Positions 1 through 8,049 of a stretch of 64,000 nucleotides of DNA are shown piece after piece; the stretch's first letter is position 1, and each line of letters starts with the position of its first letter. The position numbers and the translations under genes were made by a program. The notes under the pieces are model-generated. The model saw only the letters and a list, made by a program, of their open reading frames with translations, ran no database searches and had not been told where the DNA came from. The stretch spans positions 186,001 through 250,000 of the forward strand of contig NZ_NJGU01000010.1 in assembly GCF_002213415.1 (NCBI RefSeq). Direction: 5' to 3'. This DNA comes from Herbaspirillum robiniae. GTDB lineage: Bacteria > Pseudomonadota > Gammaproteobacteria > Burkholderiales > Burkholderiaceae_D.

Positions 1-289
1 GCGCATGCGAGACCAGCAGGTGGCCCAGCCCGAGCGCGAAGGGGCGCGGATGCGGATGCAACCAGCCGATGATGCCGCCCGCGCTCAAGGCCAGCACGGC
101 GCTCAGGCCCGCGCCGACGGCCGCCTTCTTGACTTTGAAATCGCCCTTGAACCACAGGTGCAGCAGCAGGGCGGGGAGCGCCCACACCAGCCACTCGGCC
201 AGAAACACCGCCAGGTGGCTGCGCCAGCCGCCGGGGTGGCCGGCGCCGCTGTTGAGAAGGAGAAACAGTTGCTGATTGAGTTGTTCCAT
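1..289 (-). CDS. PAP2-family phosphatase, N-terminal part (YbjG/BcrC-like)
   Basis: Partial gene: only the first 96 residues lie in the window, and the rest continues past position 1. The start is ATG at 289. The visible part has a hydrophobic segment around residues 30-45 and another around 55-72, followed by HPHPRPFALGLG, which resembles the RPF-containing first phosphatase motif of the YbjG/BcrC group. Members of that group dephosphorylate undecaprenyl diphosphate at the periplasmic face and recycle the lipid carrier for cell-wall synthesis; some related PAP2 enzymes act on lipid A. The PSGH and SxxxH motifs would lie outside the window, so activity cannot be judged. It is divergent from the cluster starting at 475 and has its own regulator box and -10 at 318-349. 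Confidence 0.72.
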   Translation of the reverse strand, partial: MEQLNQQLFLLLNSGAGHPGGWRSHLAVFLAEWLVWALPALLLHLWFKGDFKVKKAAVGAGLSAVLALSAGGIIGWLHPHPRPFALGLGHLLVSHA

Positions 290-317
290 GCCGTGACTAC
301 CATTGATGACAACCGCC

Positions 318-349
318 AGCATAGGTCGCCAGACTTAGGCCTTCCTGAG
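318..349 (-). promoter_or_regulatory. Putative response-regulator box plus -10 of the PAP2 gene
   Basis: Read on the minus strand, CTCAG-N6-CTAAG occupies 349 to 334 (11-bp direct repeat, one mismatch from CTAAG in the first half). After exactly 10 bp comes TATGCT (323 to 318), a plausible -10 hexamer. The arrangement matches the boxes at 389-420 and 10217-10248. Activator-dependent control by an OmpR/PhoB-family regulator is inferred. Confidence 0.5.
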
Positions 350-388
350 GGATGACCCGCAGGGCCGCGGCGGTCGCGCCGCGCCCGC

Positions 389-420
389 CTAAGTCAAGGC
401 TAAGTCAGCCGCTCTAGGAT
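389..420 (+). promoter_or_regulatory. Putative response-regulator box plus -10 of the decarboxylase cluster
   Basis: CTAAGTCAAGGCTAAG at 389-404 is a perfect 5-bp direct repeat with an 11-bp period. TAGGAT, a possible -10, starts 10 bp later at 415-420. No good -35 hexamer is visible, as expected for a promoter in which a bound activator replaces it. The start codon of the first cluster gene is at 475. The spacing is the same as in the sites at 318-349 and 10217-10248. Confidence 0.52.
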
Positions 421-474
421 CCGCACAACGACAAGACGGCTTCGATTCGGTCGGACCAAGCGCAAGGAACATAC

Positions 475-1983
475 ATGGATGCACCCGGCAATGATTGGCA
501 GAGCCCGCTGGATCCGCGGGACTGGGGCGAGTGGCGGCGGCAGGGGCATGCCATGCTGGAGGATATGTTCGATTTTCTCGAACGCATGTCCGGCGGCGAA
601 GGACCTGTCTGGCAGCCCATTCCGGCATCCGTGCGCACGGCGATCGCCGAGCCGCTGCCGCAGGAGGGCTGCTCGCTGGAGCAGGCCTATGGCCTGTTCC
701 GGGACAGCATTCTTCCCTACGCCGTGGGCAACGCGCATCCCGGTTTCATGGGCTGGGTCCATGGCGCCGGCACCCCGGTGGGGATGCTGGCCGAGATGCT
801 GGCCGCCGGCCTCAACGCCAACCTGGGCGGGCGCGACCACATGCCGGTGGAGCTCGAGCGCCAGGTCGTGCGCTGGGTGCGCGACCTGTTCGCGTTTCCC
901 GACACCGCCAGCGGCGTGTTCGTCACCGGCTCATCGATGGCCAATTTCCTGGGCGTGCTGGTTGCGCGGAGCAGGGCGCTGGGACCGTCGGTGCGCACCG
1001 ACGGCATGCAAGGGCAGGGCGGCGGCGCACTGGTCGCCTATGCCTCGCGTGCGGCGCATGCCTGCGTCGCGCGGGCGATGGACCTGGCCGGCCTGGGCAG
1101 CGCAGCCCTGAACCTGATCGACGTCGACGGCAGCGGCGCCCTCGATGCCGATGCGCTGGCGTCGGCCATCCGCTGCGACCTGCGGCAGGGGAGCCGGCCG
1201 TTTCTTCTGGTCGGCACCGCCGGCTCGGTGGATACCGGGGCCATCGACGATCTCGCCGCGCTGGCCGACATCGCGGCCCGACACCGCCTGCATTTTCACG
1301 TCGACGGCGCATTCGGCGCGCTGGGCATGCTCGCCGCGGATCTGGCGCCCATGCTGGGCGGCATCGAGCGGGCCGACTCCATCGCCCTGGATTTCCACAA
1401 GTGGATGCATGTGCCCTATGACGCGGGGTTCATCCTGGTGCGGGACGGCAAGCATCACCTTGCCGCCTTCGACGGCGGCGCGCACAGCTACCTGGCCCGC
1501 GAGCCGGGCGGCATGTCGGCCGGCTCGCCCTGGCCATGCGACTACGGGCCGGACCTGTCGCGGGGATTCCGGGCATTGAAGACCTGGATGACCTTGAAGG
1601 TCTATGGCGCCCGGCGCCTGGGGGCCGCCATTTCGGACAGCTGCGAGCGCGCCCGCCACCTGGGCGAACTGGTCAGGCGGCAGGCCGAGCTGGAGTTGAT
1701 GGCGCCGGTGCACCTGAACATCGTCTGTTTCCGTTTCCGCGCGCCGGAGGGGATCAGCGACGAGCTCAATTCGCGTCTGTTGCAAGCCATACAAGGCTCC
1801 GGGATCGCCGCCCCGTCGTCCACGCGCATCGACGGGAAATACGTATTGCGGGCGGCGCTGTTCAATCACCGCACCGGTCGCGCCCAGCTGGCGGGGCTCA
1901 TCGACGCCGCCCTCGTCCACGGGCGCGCCCTCCTGGCCGAACTGGCCCGACAGGAAACGACAGGAACCGATAGGAACCGATAG
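475..1983 (+). CDS. PLP-dependent group II amino acid decarboxylase-like protein
   Basis: This 502-residue protein belongs to the fold-type I, group II decarboxylases (aromatic amino acid, glutamate and diaminobutyrate decarboxylase superfamily). Visible signatures are NAHPGFMGW near residue 85, the glycine/serine phosphate-binding stretch FVTGSSMANF near 145, HVDGAFGA near 278 with the aspartate that pairs with the pyridine nitrogen, and ALDFHKWMHVPYDAG near 305 with the lysine expected to hold PLP. It would remove the carboxyl group from an amino acid to give an amine; the substrate cannot be read. AAGGAA lies 5 bp before the ATG. It is the first gene of a cluster with an ATP-grasp ligase, a second PLP enzyme and an ABC transporter. 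Its last codons run into a 10-bp tandem repeat. Confidence 0.85.
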   Translation: MDAPGNDWQSPLDPRDWGEWRRQGHAMLEDMFDFLERMSGGEGPVWQPIPASVRTAIAEPLPQEGCSLEQAYGLFRDSILPYAVGNAHPGFMGWVHGAGTPVGMLAEMLAAGLNANLGGRDHMPVELERQVVRWVRDLFAFPDTASGVFVTGSSMANFLGVLVARSRALGPSVRTDGMQGQGGGALVAYASRAAHACVARAMDLAGLGSAALNLIDVDGSGALDADALASAIRCDLRQGSRPFLLVGTAGSVDTGAIDDLAALADIAARHRLHFHVDGAFGALGMLAADLAPMLGGIERADSIALDFHKWMHVPYDAGFILVRDGKHHLAAFDGGAHSYLAREPGGMSAGSPWPCDYGPDLSRGFRALKTWMTLKVYGARRLGAAISDSCERARHLGELVRRQAELELMAPVHLNIVCFRFRAPEGISDELNSRLLQAIQGSGIAAPSSTRIDGKYVLRAALFNHRTGRAQLAGLIDAALVHGRALLAELARQETTGTDRNR

Positions 1984-2020
1984 GAACCGATAGGAACCGA
2001 TAGGAACCGATAGGAATAGC
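1951..2020 (+). repeat. Decanucleotide tandem repeat spanning a stop codon and the next ribosome binding site
   Basis: Seven consecutive 10-bp units: two diverged (1951, 1961), four perfect TAGGAACCGA (1971-2010) and one partial (2011-2020). The decarboxylase stop TAG is at 1981-1983, inside the array, and the ATP-grasp gene starts at 2023. Each unit holds AGGA, so the array is a series of Shine-Dalgarno-like sites; the last, at 2012-2015, is correctly spaced for the ATG at 2023. Copy number may vary by slippage. Confidence 0.9.
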
Positions 2021-2022
2021 AC

Positions 2023-3261
2023 ATGCAGGAATTACTGACGGCGCTGGAGTTCGTTCCCGGTTCGCCCTTCCAACTCGGCCTGGAGACGCTGCTGCACGCG
2101 GCCTTTCTCGGCATCGACCTCAATCCCCTGGGCAACCGGCTCATCGCGCACCTGGCGCAGTTTCCCGAGGATGCGGTGCGCTACATGGACTTGTCGTTCG
2201 TGCTGCAGATCGGCGGCAACGAGAGCATGGCGGCCACCCTCCAGCGCGAAGCGCTGAGGCTGCAGCGCCATTTCCTGCTGCCGACGGCCGCAGGCGAACC
2301 GGCGCTGCGCCTGCTGGCGATCATGGCGCCGGGCAATTTCATGGCCAATACGCCGCTGGAGTTCCTGGTCTCCAGGGGCGACATCGCGCTGGAAGCGCTC
2401 TACGTCATGCCGGGGGAGCCGCTGCCGGAGCAGCTGCCGCCGCACGACGTGCTGTTCGTCGCTGTCGGCGAATCGGCCTCGACCCGGGACCTCCTGGCGG
2501 ACCTTTGCGCAGCCGTCGGGCACTGGAAGGCGCCGCTGCTGAACCATCCCATGCATTCCCTCTGCCTGGCGCGCGACACCGTTTCCGTCATCCTCAATGA
2601 CGCGCAGGCGATCCAGTTGCCCCTGACCGCGCGCCTGTCGCGGCGTGAACTCGAACAGCTCGCCGGCGGCGAGCCGGAGCGCGACTTCCTGGCCGACGCC
2701 GCCTGGCCGCTCATCGCAAGACCGCTGGACTCGCATGCCGGCAAGGGCCTCGAGAGGCTGGACGACCGCGCGGCATTGCAGGCCTATCTCGCGCGGCACG
2801 AGGGCGTTCCCGAGTTCTATCTCTCCAGCTTCGTGGACTATCGCAGCGGGGACGGGCTGTTCCGGAAGTACCGGATCGTCCTGATCGAAGGCGTCCCCTA
2901 CCTCTGCCACATGGCTATCTCCTCGCACTGGATGATCCACTACCTGAACGCCGACATGACCGAAAGACCGGAGCGGCGCGCCGAAGAGGCGCGCGTCATG
3001 CTGGATTTCGAGAACGGGTTCGCGCGCCGGCACAGGCAGGCCTTCGCCGAACTGCACCAGGCTTTTCCGCTGGACTATTTCGGCATCGATTGCGCCGAGA
3101 CCGCCGATGGGAGCTTGCTTGTCTTCGAGGTGGACACCGGCATGATCGTGCACGCGATGGATCCGGTGGACATGTTCCCCTACAAGCACGCGGCGATGCG
3201 CAAGGTGTTCGACGCTTTCCAGCGCATGGTTCGCAAGGCCGCCGGAAGCGCCCATGCATAA
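2023..3261 (+). CDS. ATP-grasp family ligase-like protein
   Basis: 412 residues. The C-terminal half reads as an ATP-grasp domain: ARPLDSHAGKGLERLDD (about residues 230-247) matches the glycine-rich nucleotide-binding loop, FRKYRIVLIEGVPYLCHMAIS (about 284-304) the central strand pair, and FGIDCAETADGSLLVFEVDT (about 353-372) the metal-binding acidic strand near the end. ATP-grasp enzymes join a carboxylate to an amine through an acyl phosphate. The N-terminal 200 residues are not recognised; a Rossmann-like pre-ATP-grasp domain around 95-190 is likely. Given its neighbours it could link the decarboxylase product to another acid. The next gene overlaps it by 8 bp. The family is fairly sure; the reaction is unknown. 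Confidence 0.75.
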   Translation: MQELLTALEFVPGSPFQLGLETLLHAAFLGIDLNPLGNRLIAHLAQFPEDAVRYMDLSFVLQIGGNESMAATLQREALRLQRHFLLPTAAGEPALRLLAIMAPGNFMANTPLEFLVSRGDIALEALYVMPGEPLPEQLPPHDVLFVAVGESASTRDLLADLCAAVGHWKAPLLNHPMHSLCLARDTVSVILNDAQAIQLPLTARLSRRELEQLAGGEPERDFLADAAWPLIARPLDSHAGKGLERLDDRAALQAYLARHEGVPEFYLSSFVDYRSGDGLFRKYRIVLIEGVPYLCHMAISSHWMIHYLNADMTERPERRAEEARVMLDFENGFARRHRQAFAELHQAFPLDYFGIDCAETADGSLLVFEVDTGMIVHAMDPVDMFPYKHAAMRKVFDAFQRMVRKAAGSAHA

Positions 3262-4621
3262 GCTCGATACGATCTCCCGGCTGCTGGTGCAGGGCGGCGA
3301 CGCGCGGACCACCCTGGCGCCCGACACCGGCGTCAACCGTTACGGGGTGAGCCCCGGCCCGCGCAGCGGGCAGGTCGAGTTCTCGTCGTCGACGGCTTCC
3401 CACATCGCGCCGCAGGCATGGTTCGCGGTCGAGCGTTTCCGCACGCGCATCAATGCCGACCTGGCGCAAGGCTGCGCGGCGGACCTGTGGCAACGTGAAG
3501 AACGACGCATCCGCAAGGCGTTTGCGCAGATCTGGCAGCTCGACGAAGCGCGCCTGCAATGGAGCCTGCAGCGCTCCGGCACGCACGCCCATGCGCTGGC
3601 CAGCGCGCTGGCATACCGCAAGTTCGGCCGGCCGTTTCGCATCGTCATGGGCGAGTTCTCCGAGACCGGAAGCCAGGTGTCCCTGGCCCTGCTCAAGGGC
3701 AGCCGCCGCAATGGCGAGAACATGGCCGATATCCGGGAGGTCCCGGTGCGCAACCTCGACGGCTCCGCGCGCAGCGTCAAGGCGGTCGACCAGGATTTCT
3801 ACCGCGCCATCGCCGAGGCGCTGGCGGAGGACCTGCCGGTGCTGGTGGTGCGGGTCGCCGAGTCAAAATCGGGGAGCATCTTTCCCAGCCTGGACCTGCT
3901 CAGGATGTTTACCGGGCGCTCGCCCGGGAGCGTGGCCGGCCTTGTCGATTGCGCCCAGCTGCGCTGCGGCGCTGCGGAGCTGGCGGACTATCTCGCGGCG
4001 GGCTTCATGGTGGCCGTGACCGGCTCCAAGTTCTATGGCGCACCCGCCTTCTGCGGCGCGCTGCTGGCCGGCGACCAGTGGCAGCAGGCATGGCCGGCCG
4101 CCAGTGTGGACGTGGACGAAGGCGGCCGCCCGAACTTCGGGCTGCTGGCGCGCTGGGAGGCGGCGCTGTTTACGATGAGCCGGTTTCAGCGGGTCCCCGG
4201 CGAGATGCGGGAGCGGATCACCGGCAGGTTCCAGCACGCCGTGATGCAGGCGACGGCCGAGATCGGCGCCGTCTCCCTGCTCGACGTGATCCGGGACGGC
4301 CGGCGCGAGCCCCGCAGCCTGTTCGCGATCCGCTGCACGCATCCCGGCACCGGCCGCAGCCTCTCGCACGAAGAGGTGGACCTCGTCTACCGCCGCATGC
4401 GCGAGCGGGAGCAGGGCAACGGCAGCCGTTATGTCCTCGGCCAGCCGGTCGCCTGTGGCGGAAAAGACTATCTGCGCACACAATATCTTCGCCTGAGCCT
4501 GTCGGCGCACATGCTGATCGACGCATGCCGGCTGCCCGACGGCGACAGCGAAGGCTGGCTGCAATCCGAGGTGTCCTTCGCCCTGCACGCGCTCAACGAG
4601 GAGATCGCACGACTGCCATGA
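3254..4621 (+). CDS. PLP-dependent class V aminotransferase-like protein
   Basis: 455 residues with features of fold-type I PLP enzymes close to class V (cysteine desulfurase/aminotransferase fold). The strongest sign is AVTGSKFYGAPAFCGALL at about residues 254-271, where the lysine of SKFYGAP is in the place of the PLP lysine; GLVDCAQLR about 20 residues before it resembles the conserved acidic strand. The substrate-binding part and product are not recognisable. It starts inside the end of the ATP-grasp gene (8-bp overlap) and ends with an ATGA overlap with the ABC ATPase, so the genes are translationally coupled. It probably modifies an amino acid or amine intermediate of the same pathway as its neighbours, which is inference. 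Confidence 0.72.
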   Translation: MHKLDTISRLLVQGGDARTTLAPDTGVNRYGVSPGPRSGQVEFSSSTASHIAPQAWFAVERFRTRINADLAQGCAADLWQREERRIRKAFAQIWQLDEARLQWSLQRSGTHAHALASALAYRKFGRPFRIVMGEFSETGSQVSLALLKGSRRNGENMADIREVPVRNLDGSARSVKAVDQDFYRAIAEALAEDLPVLVVRVAESKSGSIFPSLDLLRMFTGRSPGSVAGLVDCAQLRCGAAELADYLAAGFMVAVTGSKFYGAPAFCGALLAGDQWQQAWPAASVDVDEGGRPNFGLLARWEAALFTMSRFQRVPGEMRERITGRFQHAVMQATAEIGAVSLLDVIRDGRREPRSLFAIRCTHPGTGRSLSHEEVDLVYRRMREREQGNGSRYVLGQPVACGGKDYLRTQYLRLSLSAHMLIDACRLPDGDSEGWLQSEVSFALHALNEEIARLP

Positions 4622-5247
4622 CCAACCCAGAACACGTATCGCCGGCGCCCGACGTGGCCGCCGCGCGGCTGCAGGCCTGCGACCTCGCCTCCGGGCTGGT
4701 CGGGCCGGTCAGCTTCCTGCTGGCGAAGGGACAATGCCTTTGCGTGACCGGCCCCTCGGGCGCCGGCAAGACGCGGCTGCTGCGCCTGCTTGCCGACCTC
4801 GACGAAGGACGCGGGGAGGTCTTCCTCGACGGCGTCGCGCGCAGCGCCTTCACGGCGCCGCAGTGGCGCGCCAGGGTGCTCTACCAGGCGGCCGAGTCGA
4901 GCTGGTGGCTGCCCAGCGTGATCGCGCATTTCCGGCCGGAGCAACACGACGAGGCCGTGCAGCTGGCGTCGCGCCTGGGACTGGGCGCGGAGCGCCTGGC
5001 CGCCGACGTCACGCAACTGTCCACCGGCGAACGCCAGCGGGCGCTGCTGGTGCGCTCGCTGCTGAAAAAGCCGGACGTCCTGTTGCTGGACGAGCCCTCC
5101 AGCGCCCTGGACGCCGGCAACGTCGCCCGCATGGAGGCGCTGCTGCAGGAGAAGATGCAGGGCGGATTGGCCATGCTGCTGGTCACCCATTCCCGCGAGC
5201 AGGAAACCCGCCTGGCCGACGGCGCCATCGCCCTGGAGAAGAGATGA
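4618..5247 (+). CDS. FetA-like ABC transporter ATP-binding protein
   Basis: 209 residues, the short length typical of FetA/YbbL-type ATPases. Walker A is GPSGAGKT (about residues 45-52), the signature LSTGERQR (about 138-145), Walker B VLLLDEPSSALD (about 160-171) and the H-loop LVTHS (about 193). It starts within the stop of the PLP enzyme (ATGA) and overlaps the permease gene in the same way, so the two form one transporter. In E. coli, FetAB exports iron and protects against peroxide. Here the linked biosynthetic genes suggest export of their product or a metal complex of it. Confidence 0.85.
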   Translation: MTNPEHVSPAPDVAAARLQACDLASGLVGPVSFLLAKGQCLCVTGPSGAGKTRLLRLLADLDEGRGEVFLDGVARSAFTAPQWRARVLYQAAESSWWLPSVIAHFRPEQHDEAVQLASRLGLGAERLAADVTQLSTGERQRALLVRSLLKKPDVLLLDEPSSALDAGNVARMEALLQEKMQGGLAMLLVTHSREQETRLADGAIALEKR

Positions 5248-6047
5248 GCACCATGTCCCCCCTTGCGCTGTCGGCCACGGACCTGGCCTTGTCGGCGGTG
5301 CTGGTGCTGGCCAACGGCATCGCCTCGGTAGTGCTCGGCCTGCAGGTGCACAAGTCCCTGGCGGTGGCCGCGGTGCGCATGGCGGCGCAACTGCTGCTGG
5401 TCGGCCTGGCGCTGCGCTGGATCCTCGGCAGCCAGTCGCCCCTGATGACCGCATTGGCGGTGCTGGCGATGATCGCCGCCGCCGCGAGGGAAGTCGCCAG
5501 CCGGCCGCGCCATCCCTTGCGCGGCTGGGCCGGCATGCGGATCAGCCTGACGGTGGTGAGTGCGGCCTCCATCCTGACGGTGGCGCTGGCGCTCACGACC
5601 GCGATACGGCCCACGCCCTGGTATGACCCGCGCTATGCGATTGCGCTGATGGGAATCGTGCTCGGCAGCGTCTTGAATTCGGCCAGCATTTCGCTGGATG
5701 CCTTCCTCTCCGGGGTGCGCCTGGCGGCGCCGTCGATCGAGGCCCGCCTGGCCCTGGGCGAGAGCAGGCATGAGGCGATCCGGCCGCAGATGATCGCCTC
5801 CATCCGAAGCGGCATGCTGCCGGTGATCAACCAGATGTCGGCCGCCGGCATCATCACCTTGCCGGGGATCATGACGGGCCAGATCCTGGCCGGCATGGAT
5901 GCCCTGGAGGCCGCCAAGTACCAGATCCTGCTGATGTTCATCCTGGCCGGCGCCAGCGGCCTGGCGGCCTATGGCTGCGTGATGCTGGCCGCGTCGAGGG
6001 TGACCGACGCCCGGCACCGGCTGCGGCTGGACCGCATCCGGGCCTGA
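5244..6047 (+). CDS. FetB-like (UPF0014) ABC transporter permease
   Basis: 267 residues, hydrophobic throughout, with six to seven likely membrane segments. ALMGIVLGSVLNSASISLDAFLSGVR (about residues 133-158), the following LALGESRHEAIRP, and LPVINQMSAAGIITLPGIMTGQILAGMDALEAAKYQI match the conserved core of the FetB/YbbM family. It is the membrane half of the transporter whose ATPase precedes it with an ATGA overlap. The family is known for iron export. Coupling to two PLP enzymes and an ATP-grasp ligase is unusual for FetAB and suggests a different or extended role. Confidence 0.85.
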   Translation: MSTMSPLALSATDLALSAVLVLANGIASVVLGLQVHKSLAVAAVRMAAQLLLVGLALRWILGSQSPLMTALAVLAMIAAAAREVASRPRHPLRGWAGMRISLTVVSAASILTVALALTTAIRPTPWYDPRYAIALMGIVLGSVLNSASISLDAFLSGVRLAAPSIEARLALGESRHEAIRPQMIASIRSGMLPVINQMSAAGIITLPGIMTGQILAGMDALEAAKYQILLMFILAGASGLAAYGCVMLAASRVTDARHRLRLDRIRA

Positions 6048-6116
6048 TCTTTCCCTGATCCATCCCTGAGTTCAACCCTGATTCACCTCGGAACCATCTA
6101 CCTGTCTGCCGTCGAA

Positions 6117-6554
6117 ATGAACACTGTCTTGTCGCTGCTGAACCAACGCGGACTCCGTCCCACCGTCGCGCGTATGCAATTGCTGTCCGCCCTGGAGGGA
6201 GGCGGTCATGAGCGGATGACCGCCGAGCAGATCTACATGAGGATCGCCAACGACGGCGCCTCGGTGAGCCTGGCGACCGTCTACCGGGTGCTCAAGGAGT
6301 TGAGCCGATATGGGCTGGTGGAGCGCGGCTGGTGCCAGGATGGACAAGAGGTGAGGCTGCTGTTTTCAAAGCGCCGCGCCGAGATGCGCGATCCCGAGCC
6401 GGAGATGTTCTGCGTCTCCTGCCGTCGCAGCATGACCGTCGGCATGCCGGCATTGCGCGCCGAGCTCAATCGCCTGGCGGTGAAGCACAAGCTGCAGCCG
6501 CAGGATCGGGCCATCGTGATCCATATCACCTGTCCGGCCTGCGCGAAGGGCTGA
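6117..6554 (+). CDS. Fur-family transcriptional regulator with altered metal-sensing site
   Basis: 145 residues. The N-terminal winged helix is clear (RGLRPTVARMQLLSAL, MTAEQIYMRI, VSLATVYRVLKELSRYGLVER). Two structural-zinc pairs are present, CVSC (about 97-100) and CPAC (about 140-143). The histidine-rich HHDH stretch that normally precedes the first CxxC in Fur, Zur and PerR is absent; the sequence there is EMRDPEPEM. The domain is therefore probably folded by zinc but senses something else, or nothing. It follows the FetB-like gene by 69 bp in the same direction, likely in the same unit, and a strong terminator follows. No clear Shine-Dalgarno precedes the ATG. Confidence 0.85.
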   Translation: MNTVLSLLNQRGLRPTVARMQLLSALEGGGHERMTAEQIYMRIANDGASVSLATVYRVLKELSRYGLVERGWCQDGQEVRLLFSKRRAEMRDPEPEMFCVSCRRSMTVGMPALRAELNRLAVKHKLQPQDRAIVIHITCPACAKG

Positions 6555-6607
6555 GGGCGGCAGACCACGTCGTCGGGAAACAGCGGCCGGCAACGTCGGC
6601 AACAAAC

Positions 6608-6646
6608 GAAAAAGGCTTGTATGGATCTCCATACAAGCCTTTTTTC
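6608..6646. terminator. Bidirectional rho-independent terminator
   Basis: A near-perfect hairpin with 12-bp arms (GGCTTGTATGGA and TCCATACAAGCC) is flanked by A-runs on the left and T-runs on the right. It can end transcription of the Fur gene from the left and of the porin gene from the right. Confidence 0.9.
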
Positions 6647-6683
6647 ATGCGAGCCCTGCGCGGCAGGACTCGCAGCCACAGCG

Positions 6684-7844
6684 TCAGAACTTGTGACGGA
6701 TGCCGACGGCGACGGCGGTCTGGCTGGCGTCGGCGCCGCCGATGGCGGCATTGCCGGTGGCGTCGCCGAACACGCCGGAGTTGGCCATGTCGGAGGCGCG
6801 GATGTTGGCCACGAAGGCGTACAGGTCGGTGCGCTTGGACAGGAAGTAATCCGTGCCCAGGCTGATCTGGGTCAGCTTGCCCTTGGCGGACGAGTTGAAG
6901 TCGGCGCGGCTGTGGGTCACGGCGCCCAGCAGCTTGAGCGACGGCGTCAGCGAGTAGGCGGTGCCGATTTCATAGATATCGACCTTATTGGCGCTGGCCA
7001 GGGTCTTGGAGGCGAGGGCGGTCGGCGAGCCCGTGTTGAGGTCTTGCTTCACGCGCGAATAGTTGCCGTACACGCGCGCCGCGCCGAACTGGTAGCTGGC
7101 CGCCAGGGTCAGCACCTTGAACGCGCTGTTGCCCGACTGGGTCACGTCGCCGGCGCCGGTGGTGCCGACCAGGATGCTGGTGTCGGCGGGAGTGGCGCCC
7201 TGCTTGGACTGGTAGTAGTTCAGGCCCAGTCCCAGCGGACCGTTGTCGTACTTGCCGCCGATGTTGAAGGCTTGTCCGGCCGAAGTCTGGCCGGCCTGCT
7301 CGCCGAAGCCGTACATCAGGTTGCCGGTGAAGCCGGCGATGCTGTTGGTGGTGTAGGTGATGGCGTTGTTGGTGCGGGTGCCTTCCAGGCGGTCCAGGTT
7401 ATGGCCCACCGCGCCGGTCACGCCGAAGAAATCGCCCACCGAGGTGTACGACGAGATGACGTCCGCGTAGTCGGTATTGCGACCCAGCAGCACGGTGCCG
7501 AAGTTGCCGGCCAGGCCGACCACCGATTTGCGGCGGAACAGCGTGTTGCTGGTCTTGGAGTCGTCCAGCGCGCCGGTGTCGTTCTTGAAGCCGGTCTCCA
7601 GGTTGAACACGGCCTTCAGGCCGCCGCCCAGGTCTTCCGCGCCCTTGAAGCCGATACGCGAACCTTGCATGATGCCCGAGTTGATGCCGAACTTGCTGCC
7701 GGTTCCGGTGCCGGTGGCGTTGACCGCCTTGCTGGTATAGACGACGCCGGTGTCGACGATGCCGTAGATGGTGACGCTGCTTTGTGCCTGGGCGGCACCC
7801 GCGAAAGCGCCGAGAACAGCCAGTGCAAGCATGGATTTTTTCAT
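6684..7844 (-). CDS. Gram-negative trimeric porin (Burkholderiales OmpC-like)
   Basis: 386 residues. The signal peptide is MKKSMLALAVLGAFAGAAQA with cleavage after AQA, followed by QSSVTIYGIVDTG, the first beta strand typical of betaproteobacterial porins. Further strands include SRIGFKGAEDLGGGLKAVFNLETG (about residues 57-80) and the protein ends in GIRHKF, with the terminal phenylalanine needed for outer-membrane insertion. It would form general diffusion channels. The ATG at 7844 has AGGAAG 6 bp upstream; a longer reading frame upstream is discarded because it precedes the signal peptide. It stands alone and ends at the bidirectional terminator. Confidence 0.93.
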   Translation of the reverse strand: MKKSMLALAVLGAFAGAAQAQSSVTIYGIVDTGVVYTSKAVNATGTGTGSKFGINSGIMQGSRIGFKGAEDLGGGLKAVFNLETGFKNDTGALDDSKTSNTLFRRKSVVGLAGNFGTVLLGRNTDYADVISSYTSVGDFFGVTGAVGHNLDRLEGTRTNNAITYTTNSIAGFTGNLMYGFGEQAGQTSAGQAFNIGGKYDNGPLGLGLNYYQSKQGATPADTSILVGTTGAGDVTQSGNSAFKVLTLAASYQFGAARVYGNYSRVKQDLNTGSPTALASKTLASANKVDIYEIGTAYSLTPSLKLLGAVTHSRADFNSSAKGKLTQISLGTDYFLSKRTDLYAFVANIRASDMANSGVFGDATGNAAIGGADASQTAVAVGIRHKF

Positions 7845-8049
7845 GTGACTTCCTTCTGAAAAATGGTCTTGGGAATCCGTACGTTTCGTCGGATGGGTGA
7901 ACATTAAGGGTTCCGCTTCGCCATGACTTCCGATTTGTAAATACCGCAAACTATTTCGGTAAAGCGTTTTTGATCGGCGCGCATATGTTGTTTTTTTTGA
8001 GCGGCGAGAACGGGCTCTCGCGCTGGCTTCTCCCGAACATGCGGGCCCG

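Noticed and set aside
34-355. Plus-strand frame across the first 350 bp
   Set aside because: It is antisense to a clear PAP2 N-terminus on the minus strand.
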